Positions 22,494 through 30,577 of a stretch of DNA of 35,832 bases are shown one piece after another. The notes beneath the pieces are model-generated. The model was not told the DNA's origin, searched no databases, and saw nothing but the letters and a program-made list of their open reading frames with translations. Every line of letters starts with the position of its first letter. Position 1 is the stretch's first letter. Made by a program: the position numbers and the translations under genes. The stretch comes from Candidatus Heimdallarchaeota archaeon (GTDB lineage: Archaea; Asgardarchaeota; Heimdallarchaeia; Heimdallarchaeales; Heimdallarchaeaceae), in assembly GCA_021399345.1 (NCBI GenBank), contig JAAFKI010000196.1:1-35832 (forward strand), written 5' to 3'.

Positions 22494-24437
22494 ATGGTTT
22501 CTAACACTGAATCTTTTAGTATCCGTTCTAGTTTCTCAAAATGGGCACCGCTTATATCAACCTTACTATTGACCGGTATAACCTATGGTGTGCAGCGTAC
22601 ATCTCTTGCTCTCTATGTAATTGATTTATCTGGTTCAAATATCATGAATATCTTGATTTTTCTCCAGATTTCCTCAACACTAATCACTTATGGTTTGTTC
22701 AAAGGTATTGCTGGTTTCTTTAGTTCTCGTATTAGTTCAAGAATAAAGAGAAAAAATACCATGAGAATAGGGCTAGGACTTCTAGTTATAGGTTCTGTCT
22801 CAATTTTCCTAGCGAAATATATCAATCTGACAGGACTAATATTGGGTAACGTGTTTATTGGTGCTGGGTTAGGATTGTTCTTTACAGCTTCGATGTCAGC
22901 TTTAACCGAAATAGCTGGTGCAGAAGGAAGCGCTTTCTCGGTAGGATCTATGGAATTTTCTGTGTATCTAGGATCCAGTATAGGTTCATTTTTTGCTGGT
23001 TTAATTGTGCAGAATCAAGGAAATAACTTTGCAGCAAGTTTCACATTTGCTCTCATTGTTGCAGGTGTTGCTGTTGTTATTGGCATTTTATTACTCCGTA
23101 ATGTTGAAACACAAGAATTGGTCGAAGGTACAAAGGAAGAAATCCTCTTAGATTCTACAAAAGTGGAAACTAAATGGAGTTTAAGAAACATAGTCAAAAC
23201 TCCCACTTTATTATTATCATATTTGGCAGGTCATTTTTCCAGAATAATGGATAGTCTTATTGTTCTCCTACTCCCTATACTTGTTTCGTCAAGTTATGGT
23301 TTTACCGCAACACAAGTGGGTTTAGTTACTGCTGGTTTCACTTTAGCTTGGGCTATTTCCATGCCTTTTACAGGAAAACTAAGTGATCGTTTTGGAAGAA
23401 AAGGATTAATAGTAATAGGATTAGTTACCGAAGGTCTTGCATTAGTTTTGATAACAATTACAAAAGAACCTATTTACGTGATTTCATTGGCAATTGCTGC
23501 CGGAATAGGCACAGCTATCTACTACCCAAGCTTGCCTTCTATAACAAGAGATGTTGTTCCGATAATTAAGAGAGAGCAAAGCTTTGGCCTTTACAGAGCT
23601 TCCTTAGATTCAGGATATTTTACAGGTCCACTCATTGCAATGGGTTTAGCATTTTCAGCTACTAAATTGAATCTTTGGAGCGATACTCAGCTTGAAAATC
23701 AGCTCAAGTTCCCATTTTTGGTTATAGGTATTTCGTTGGGTGTTCTAGCTCTATTGTTTCTATTTCTTGCCATGGAAACTAGACCTGGTTGGGTTCAAGC
23801 ATCAATTAGCCTTAAACATGGCAACAAGGTAAAAGATGTGTATATGAAAATGAATCAAGCTTTAGAAGCTTATATCGATAATAAGGAAATTGATTGTTGT
23901 ACAGACATACTCTCAGATGCTAAAGAACTCGAAAGAGATGCCGATAAACTTGTTTTTAGAGTAACTCAAGCATTATACGGTCAAGTTAGACCAGCTCCAG
24001 ATGATTATCATTTCTATAAAATCACTGACATTCTAGATACATCTATTGGCTTCACTTTAAGGTCTATGAGGAAGTTATTAATGATTCCAAGACAAAATTT
24101 GCCTGAGAAATTTGTTGAGTATTTGAAAATAGAATGCGAACTACTTGTAAAAATGATTACAAAAACAGTCGATGCTCTAGAAGTTGTATGTATTCAACCT
24201 CTATCATCTCATCCAATATTTGAGGAAGTACATAATTTAGAAAAAGAATTAGATTTGAACAGTCAAGAAGGATTAGCTTCAGTTACCAAAGATTCAGGAA
24301 AACTTAATCCTGTAGAAACACTCTATGTTATTCAAATAATTGAATCTCTAGAGCAATCTGCTAATCATATTGAAGATGCTGTAGACGTTATGAAGATTGT
24401 TGGACTGAAATATCAGGTAAGACCTCTTGTGATTTAA
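22494..24437 (+). CDS. MFS transporter with C-terminal PhoU/DUF47-like domain
   Basis: Counting from the ATG at 22494 (a TTG at 22482 is possible), the protein has 647 residues. The first about 435 are a 12-helix major facilitator, with GKLSDRFGRKGLIVIG as the motif A loop between the halves and GAGLGLFFTASMSALTEIAG in the first half. The last about 205 are cytoplasmic and all-helical. ILSDAKELERDADKLVFRVT followed by P-DDYHFYKITDILD matches the PhoU_div/DUF47 pattern, where E-x-x-A-D and D-x-x-x-x-x-D-x-x-D bind metal clusters. DUF47 proteins usually act beside Pit phosphate carriers, so this fusion points to regulated phosphate or phosphorylated-solute transport. The substrate is not defined by sequence. 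Confidence 0.82.
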   Translation: MVSNTESFSIRSSFSKWAPLISTLLLTGITYGVQRTSLALYVIDLSGSNIMNILIFLQISSTLITYGLFKGIAGFFSSRISSRIKRKNTMRIGLGLLVIGSVSIFLAKYINLTGLILGNVFIGAGLGLFFTASMSALTEIAGAEGSAFSVGSMEFSVYLGSSIGSFFAGLIVQNQGNNFAASFTFALIVAGVAVVIGILLLRNVETQELVEGTKEEILLDSTKVETKWSLRNIVKTPTLLLSYLAGHFSRIMDSLIVLLLPILVSSSYGFTATQVGLVTAGFTLAWAISMPFTGKLSDRFGRKGLIVIGLVTEGLALVLITITKEPIYVISLAIAAGIGTAIYYPSLPSITRDVVPIIKREQSFGLYRASLDSGYFTGPLIAMGLAFSATKLNLWSDTQLENQLKFPFLVIGISLGVLALLFLFLAMETRPGWVQASISLKHGNKVKDVYMKMNQALEAYIDNKEIDCCTDILSDAKELERDADKLVFRVTQALYGQVRPAPDDYHFYKITDILDTSIGFTLRSMRKLLMIPRQNLPEKFVEYLKIECELLVKMITKTVDALEVVCIQPLSSHPIFEEVHNLEKELDLNSQEGLASVTKDSGKLNPVETLYVIQIIESLEQSANHIEDAVDVMKIVGLKYQVRPLVI

Positions 24438-24481
24438 GAGAAGGAGTTAAACTAAAAAGCGAGTATTGTACTTCACTCTTA

Positions 24482-26359
24482 ATGAAGAAATCAAATCTGA
24501 TTTTGAAAGCAGCAATATTGGTCATTTTTGTAGCATCATTTAACTCCATTAATTCATTTACATCTGTGGCTGTTAATGTGGATTCAATCAATTTACCTGA
24601 TTATAGTCTGGATACAGATTTGACTCTTTACATCAACTTCTTTGGATATGATAATGACATATTAAATTTGACTGAAATAGAAAGTATGTTAAGTTCAGAG
24701 TTTAATGATGGAAATCAAGAAATAGGCTCTTCGACAATCAGTTTTGATTTTGTCTTTTCATTTGCTACAGAAACAGATTATAATCAGCTTGAAGACTACA
24801 TAAATTCCATAAAATTATATGGAACAGGAGTAGGTTATTCGTTAAATGTTTCCCAATTAATTGATGATCTTGCTACAGGTGATAGAAATGATATCCTCAT
24901 TCCTGAAAATGGATCAGTTATAGATGCAAGACTTGTAGAGAATTATCTGTACGAAAATTTCTACGAAGTAAATATAGAAAATCCAGGTTATACAATGTTT
25001 CTTTTTAATTTCACTAGTTTAGATTCACTAGTAGATAATCAAGATCACTGGTATAAGGTTGTGGAAACAGGATTTGATTCTAACATCACAATAGACTACT
25101 GGTTCTCAGGCTATAGTGATATTCCATTTGTTCCAACCTTAGGATTGGGGGGTTCAGAAAGATTCTGTTTCTTAGATCTATCAGCAAGAACTTGGTATTA
25201 TGATTGGCTATTTACAGCATGGGGATTTCCAACAGGAGATTACTCATATTATACTTATCCTGATTTGGATACACTCGCTCAAAATGTTAGCTTATATGGT
25301 TCTGAAGGAAAAACTGTACTTTCTACTTATCTAGCAGACTATATCAACTCATATCTAGGGAATGTTTTTTCAGCTTATTATGGAGTAAGCCCTATAGGTA
25401 AATCGTACTCTATGCAAGTTAAAGTATTCAATAATCTAACAGAAGCTGGTTATACATTAGATGAATTGAACTGGGTAATTTCTAAAGCTAGAATCTTTAA
25501 TCAGTTAGAAAATGATTTTCCTTGGATTGATTGGATCATAGATGTTCAATATGTTAACCTAATAGATTACCCTAGTATATCTTCATGGATATCCTCAAAC
25601 CTTCAACAAGACCAAGATGGAGATTACATAGAGGTAGCAAATGGGTTCTACCAATTACTTGAAACTCAATTACCTATTCATTTTGATTACACTGCAGCAG
25701 ATAGCATTTTACCTGCCTACTTCTTCTTAACTGATGATATTCAATTCAGGTGGTATGGAACAGCTTTTGCTGGTCTAGGTGGAATGGGCTGGGAACTCTT
25801 AGTTAATGATCAATATAGTATGTTCGAAAATGGAGTTTCTTCACTTCCTCGAAGAGGTATGTCTGCTGTAATGATTCATGAACTTGGACATAGTCTTGGA
25901 ATGCCTCACCCTCATGGAGGCACTTATGGCTGGGGCTCCTCTTTTATAGAAGATGTTATGAACTATTTTTCAATAGGAGAAAGTAGCTTCAGTTCATTTT
26001 ACAAAGATGGATTAGCAAGGGCTCATAATAATTACTGGTATAGTTTAGCTTCTGGTGAAATGGATGCAGCATTTTTGAAATACATTGATGCTGGTTCCAT
26101 TAATGAATTATTAGTGATGGTAAATGATATCTATATTTTACTAGGATCTGCAGCTAATGATTACCAAGATATGAATTATACTCTTTCAATCGAAAAAGCA
26201 CAATTAGCTAGAACTGAAATTGAAACCTTAGTTTACTATATTGATAATCCTGATCAGATCCCCACAACTCCAACAAATCGAACAGCGTCATATGCAAGCT
26301 TACTAGTTTTTGCATCAATTATAATAAGTTCCATATTAGTAAAGAGAAAAAGAAAATAA
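24482..26359 (+). CDS. secreted, membrane-anchored metzincin-type zinc metalloprotease
   Basis: The 625-residue protein has an N-terminal signal peptide (KKSNLILKAAILVIFVASF) and a C-terminal helix with a basic tail (LLVFASIIISSILVKRKRK), so the bulk lies outside the cell, anchored at the end. The zinc site HELGHSLGMPH is at 466-476, an HExxHxxGxxH metzincin motif. VMNYF (492-496) about 16 residues later is a good Met-turn. The preceding 440 residues are rich in aromatic, aspartate and asparagine residues and carry many N-x-S/T sites, and match no family I can name. A role in surface protein turnover or peptide use is inferred. It lies downstream of the MFS-PhoU gene in the same direction. 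Confidence 0.88.
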   Translation: MKKSNLILKAAILVIFVASFNSINSFTSVAVNVDSINLPDYSLDTDLTLYINFFGYDNDILNLTEIESMLSSEFNDGNQEIGSSTISFDFVFSFATETDYNQLEDYINSIKLYGTGVGYSLNVSQLIDDLATGDRNDILIPENGSVIDARLVENYLYENFYEVNIENPGYTMFLFNFTSLDSLVDNQDHWYKVVETGFDSNITIDYWFSGYSDIPFVPTLGLGGSERFCFLDLSARTWYYDWLFTAWGFPTGDYSYYTYPDLDTLAQNVSLYGSEGKTVLSTYLADYINSYLGNVFSAYYGVSPIGKSYSMQVKVFNNLTEAGYTLDELNWVISKARIFNQLENDFPWIDWIIDVQYVNLIDYPSISSWISSNLQQDQDGDYIEVANGFYQLLETQLPIHFDYTAADSILPAYFFLTDDIQFRWYGTAFAGLGGMGWELLVNDQYSMFENGVSSLPRRGMSAVMIHELGHSLGMPHPHGGTYGWGSSFIEDVMNYFSIGESSFSSFYKDGLARAHNNYWYSLASGEMDAAFLKYIDAGSINELLVMVNDIYILLGSAANDYQDMNYTLSIEKAQLARTEIETLVYYIDNPDQIPTTPTNRTASYASLLVFASIIISSILVKRKRK

Positions 26360-26371
26360 TCCTCTTCTTTA

Positions 26372-28399
26372 TTACTTATCTAATGTGAATGGAGATGCAT
26401 CAAAAATTGATTCAACGAGTGGTTGAAACTCTTCCTGCTTAACTATTTCTTTATTCATTCTTTGCTTAATTTGACTCACTGCTTCTTTTAGGAATTTTCT
26501 GACCTGCAATCTACTTTCAAAAGTTTCATTTTCAGCAACTAAAACAGCCATAATATTATCCTGTTGTTCTATAATAACAGCTCTACCTTGATGAGTAATA
26601 CTTCTCAAAGTTTCTACTCCCTTTCCTAAAACTTCTTCTGAGAAATTAATAATGGCAGTTATTAATCCAGATATTAAAAGATCATCAATTTTTTCCTTCT
26701 CTGAAAAATTATAAGAGTAATAAGGAAGACCGCCTTCATCTATAACAAGTAGAAGGTACATTATAATTGGTATTCTTTTGTGTGTTCCAAAAGAATATTT
26801 CATAATTCTACTAAATAATCTTCTTGAACCCCTTAATTCTTGTAATAGAGCATTCTTATCTTCTAAACCTATTGTTAACTCATCTATCCTATCATCAAGT
26901 TTGTTTTTTTCTGCAAAATCAACACCTATTTTCAACGTCTTGTCGGCTTCTGCTTCCATATTCCGATATTGATAATATCCAGCTTTTGTTATAATTGCAT
27001 CAACAAAAATCAAATGTTTTAGTTCTTCTGTAACACCTAGAAGATTATCGATGAAATAAAGAAACTGAGTTGCAAATTTGTTATTTTCTGTTATTCTAAA
27101 CATTTCAAAATAACTATCAGCTAATGCTGCATATGTGTATAAGATTCCTTCAAAAATCATTTGATTTTCAAAGAATTCCAATGCATGTTCAAAGAAACCA
27201 ACAGCAGTAGTCAAATCAACATTCTTCTGATGATACAGACCTTTGTAGAAATAATAGTAAGGCATTGAATTAAAATCGAATTGTTCTTCAGCTAATTGTA
27301 AACCAAACTCTAGACTTTCACCTTTATCATCTTCTTTTAGGAAGTTTATGTAACCATAAACAATCTCAATCATAGGAAAGAGAAAACCATGTTCCTTGTT
27401 GAGATTATGAGCTTTTGTATAATATTCATCAGCTTTGACAAGTTCGTCATTTAACAGGTAAATATTCCCCATTCTCTCGAAGATTTCTATCTGGATTGGG
27501 GTGGAAATTTCAGTTTTTTCCAAAAGGGCTTGATAAATCTCTAAGGCTTTATCTTGTTCACCCTTCATTTTATTCATCTCAGCAGAATTAAGTTCAAGAA
27601 TAGTTTGAAGTCTTTCTGAACCTATTTTCAACGCATAATTCTTTCCTTTTTCAAAATTTTCTTCTGCCTTTTGCAAATCGTATTCCTTCAGGGAGATAGA
27701 GATCAACAAATTGTATAAAGAACTCAACATTCCAAAATTCTCATAGTTTTGAGCTCGTTTTATTGCACTATCTATCCAGAGTTCTTTAAGAGTTTCATCT
27801 GCTAGAGCGTAAGCAAAGTTAACAAGATCGGTAAGCAAAGCATCCAGAATAAATGGAAATTGACTTGCTAAATCATCAATTTCTATAAGATAACGTAGAA
27901 GCTCATTTAATGCTTTATAACCAATTTCTGGTCGTTTCTGAGTTCTTGCTGAAAATTCATCTATAGAAAGAATAACAAACTCCTTTTGTTTCAGCTCCGA
28001 GATGTTTTCTGTTAGTTCAAGAATGCTATCGCGGGTTCTTTCAAATTCATCAATTAAAAATAAATCTCTCAATGAAAGAAGGTAACAAGATTGGATAGAA
28101 AGATTCGACAAATCTATTTTTCCTTTAAATCTATTGTAAATGTATAGATTAGTTTCATAATCTTTGCTCCAATAACACATCAATAGAGCTGATAACAATA
28201 TGAATTGATTTTTAACTTCGAATTTTGATACTTTCAGGTTTTTGAGATGTTCTACAAGTAATTTTCTAATCTTTGCTTGGTTGCTTTCACCTTCAAGAAT
28301 TTGGTTTAAATATTCAAAAAATTCCTCTTCAAAATCAGAAATGTACAATTGTAACTCATTTAATACAAAAGTAGGCAAATATTCTGACATTTCACTCAT
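26372..28399 (-). CDS. TPR protein with C-terminal longin-like domain (copy A)
   Basis: From the ATG at 28399 the protein has 675 residues, without signal or membrane helix. About 60-500 is a superhelix of TPR-like repeats (for example LEIYQALLEKTEISTPIQIE and ERMGNIYLLNDELVKADEYY). Residues about 555-655 form a domain with strand-strand-helix-three strands-helix order: YLLLVIDEGGLPYYSYNF, DDLLISGLITAIINFSEEVL, AVIIEQQDNIMAVLVAE, then a basic helix. This is the longin-like topology common in Asgard proteins linked to small GTPases. A perfect TATA box at 28438-28431 predicts an 8-nt leader. Two related genes lie upstream. A role as a scaffold for GTPase or membrane traffic-like signalling is inference. 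Confidence 0.78.
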   Translation of the reverse strand: MSEMSEYLPTFVLNELQLYISDFEEEFFEYLNQILEGESNQAKIRKLLVEHLKNLKVSKFEVKNQFILLSALLMCYWSKDYETNLYIYNRFKGKIDLSNLSIQSCYLLSLRDLFLIDEFERTRDSILELTENISELKQKEFVILSIDEFSARTQKRPEIGYKALNELLRYLIEIDDLASQFPFILDALLTDLVNFAYALADETLKELWIDSAIKRAQNYENFGMLSSLYNLLISISLKEYDLQKAEENFEKGKNYALKIGSERLQTILELNSAEMNKMKGEQDKALEIYQALLEKTEISTPIQIEIFERMGNIYLLNDELVKADEYYTKAHNLNKEHGFLFPMIEIVYGYINFLKEDDKGESLEFGLQLAEEQFDFNSMPYYYFYKGLYHQKNVDLTTAVGFFEHALEFFENQMIFEGILYTYAALADSYFEMFRITENNKFATQFLYFIDNLLGVTEELKHLIFVDAIITKAGYYQYRNMEAEADKTLKIGVDFAEKNKLDDRIDELTIGLEDKNALLQELRGSRRLFSRIMKYSFGTHKRIPIIMYLLLVIDEGGLPYYSYNFSEKEKIDDLLISGLITAIINFSEEVLGKGVETLRSITHQGRAVIIEQQDNIMAVLVAENETFESRLQVRKFLKEAVSQIKQRMNKEIVKQEEFQPLVESIFDASPFTLDK

Positions 28400-28430
28400 C
28401 AAAGATTGATAGGTATAGGTTCTGTATGCA

Positions 28431-28438
28431 TTTAAAAA
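28431..28438 (-). promoter_or_regulatory. TATA box of TPR-longin copy A
   Basis: The minus strand reads TTTTTAAA, a full YTTWWANA match whose first base is 39 nt before the ATG at 28399. It overlaps the stop codon of copy B, so copy A has its own promoter although the genes are closely packed. Confidence 0.5.
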
Positions 28439-30492
28439 TCTACTTTAATAGCATCACTAAAAACTAAATGCGGACCAAATAATTCTTGAACTTCAAAATC
28501 AATTGCATCACTAACTTCATCAGAAAGCTCTCCAAAGAATTGTTTAGGGATATCAATTTGAGAGAGTTTATCGGTTAATTGATGTATTTTTCGACGCAAA
28601 GAAAACGAATCTAGAGCACTGACTGCCACAGAACTGAATCCCTTCGGATGAGCTTCAATAATGATTTTATGGTTTCCATAAGTTATGACAAGCATCTGAC
28701 TTTTTTGCTCCTCGAATAGCTCTGTCAACATATCTCTTACCGCAACTATGAACCCTCCAAAAAGTAGCTGATCTTTTACAGCCCTCTTCAGGATGACATA
28801 TGAGCGAAGTGGAATACCTGATCTATGAAGAATGATCAGTGCTAGGGGTGATGCATCAAAATCAACATAAGGCTTCTGCATATGTCTTAATCCCACCTCT
28901 TCCAAGATGCTAATATCCTTTCTAAATGGTTCATTTACCCAATCTATTTCTTTTACCTCTTCTATTGGAAAGAGCAAATTGATTTGCTCTATCTTACCTT
29001 CAATTAACTTATGCAGTTGAGGAAGATTATTTTCTGACGCTAGCTCTTTTGCTTGTTGAAGTCGATTAAAAGATCGAGTATAATCTTCTTGCAGTGCTAG
29101 GATTTTACCTTGTAACAAATAGAGTGCTACTTGTTCTTTTACTAGTTTATTCTCAGAGAAATATGGGATTAAATCATTGAGGTTATTCAAAGTTAAACCT
29201 AATATTTTTTTGTCCTTTTCTAAATCATAATTTTCTAATTGCATCAAAACAAGATTCATCAGAATCTTTGCAGATAGCTCTCCACTTCCGTGTCTATCAG
29301 CGATTTCTAATGCCTTGGAAAATTCTTCAACAGCTTGACCATAGTTTAGTTTCTTTACACTATACATGCCTTTTAGGAGAAAAACATAAGACTCAATTAT
29401 AGGGGAGGGGTTTGTTCTGATTTCTTCTACTATAGAATTCAAGAATATTTCAAAGTCTGTTAAACGATTGGTCTGCAGATATAATTCAGCTAAGGTACAA
29501 TAGTGGTAAGTTTCTTTCATATTGAGCTTTTCAATAATTTTCAATGCTTCTTCATATTTTTTAATAGCATCGTTAAATTGACCTCTTTCTATAGCTATGT
29601 CTCCCAAGCACTTTATTGTGAGTGCTAAATATCTATTTGCTTCTAGATCCTTAAAAATATCTAAAAGTTCTGTGAATTCCTTCTCTGCTGCATCTAAATT
29701 GCCTGTTACGCTATTCAAGGTAGCTATATTTCCTCTTACAGCTGTAAGAATCAGTTGATTACCAGTCGATTCAAAAAGAGATTTAGCTTTTTCTGACATT
29801 GAGAGAGATTCGTCTAATTTACCACTATCACGATTTAGTAAAGCGAGAAGATAACAGAATTTTGCTATATGATTTCTATCTCCTAAATCAGTAGCAATTT
29901 GAAGAGCTAGATTAATTTTGTTTTCTAATTTTATTTTTTCTTCGACATATCTATTGAGAAAGAAATTATCTGCATGACCATCAAGAAGTATATCATTGAG
30001 AATCTGTTTTTGATCAGTAGGTAGTTTTTGAGATGTAAAAGCTTCTTCAAACAAAATGTTGAGGTTTATCCTGCATTGTTCGTAGTTTCCAAGATTAAGA
30101 TAACCATAAGCAATAGACCTAATAGCATGTAATCTGAAAAGTGGGGAAATATCTTCAATATCTTTGATCTCAGAAGCTAGTCTAATTGCCACTTCGTTCA
30201 TCCCTTTTTCGAGTAATATTCGAATCTGCCATAATTTGATGCTATAGTGACTGTTTTTGTTAAAATTCTCAAGTGATGAATAATCAGAAATTGAGAAAAG
30301 GATTTTTCCAATGCTGAAAAGTAGATTAGCTGAGGGATTTTTTTGTTTTTCGACAAAATCTAGAAGAAATTTGCCTAATTTGACCAAAGAATCCTCTACT
30401 CTAAAATCTTCTTGGTATCTGGTTAATTCTTCTTGCTCAGACTTATCTAAAATAGGCAAGTAAATTGAAAATTCCCTAGGGAACCCAACCAT
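28432..30492 (-). CDS. TPR protein with C-terminal longin-like domain (copy B)
   Basis: With the ATG at 30492 the protein has 686 residues. This start is preferred over the open frame to 30648 because MVGFPREFSIYLPILDKSEQ then aligns with the start of copy C, and because GGGGG lies just before it. About 60-560 is TPR repeats, clear in LGDIAIERGQFNDAIKKYEE and YGQAVEEFSKALEIADRHGS. The C-terminal domain (about 575-680) has ALIILHRSGIPLRSYVILKR, QLLFGGFIVAVRDMLTELFE, HKIIIEAHPKGFSSVAVSA and DSFSLRRKIHQL, the longin-like order. It is more similar to copy C than to copy A. No enzyme motif is seen; protein-protein scaffolding and GTPase binding are inferred. Confidence 0.78.
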   Translation of the reverse strand: MVGFPREFSIYLPILDKSEQEELTRYQEDFRVEDSLVKLGKFLLDFVEKQKNPSANLLFSIGKILFSISDYSSLENFNKNSHYSIKLWQIRILLEKGMNEVAIRLASEIKDIEDISPLFRLHAIRSIAYGYLNLGNYEQCRINLNILFEEAFTSQKLPTDQKQILNDILLDGHADNFFLNRYVEEKIKLENKINLALQIATDLGDRNHIAKFCYLLALLNRDSGKLDESLSMSEKAKSLFESTGNQLILTAVRGNIATLNSVTGNLDAAEKEFTELLDIFKDLEANRYLALTIKCLGDIAIERGQFNDAIKKYEEALKIIEKLNMKETYHYCTLAELYLQTNRLTDFEIFLNSIVEEIRTNPSPIIESYVFLLKGMYSVKKLNYGQAVEEFSKALEIADRHGSGELSAKILMNLVLMQLENYDLEKDKKILGLTLNNLNDLIPYFSENKLVKEQVALYLLQGKILALQEDYTRSFNRLQQAKELASENNLPQLHKLIEGKIEQINLLFPIEEVKEIDWVNEPFRKDISILEEVGLRHMQKPYVDFDASPLALIILHRSGIPLRSYVILKRAVKDQLLFGGFIVAVRDMLTELFEEQKSQMLVITYGNHKIIIEAHPKGFSSVAVSALDSFSLRRKIHQLTDKLSQIDIPKQFFGELSDEVSDAIDFEVQELFGPHLVFSDAIKVDF

Positions 30493-30577
30493 ATTCCCCC
30501 TTTCATTCATTGGTTTCAAGATAAATAGGGATATGTTAAATAAAAATATTCGCTTCGTCAAAGAAGAGTAACTTATT

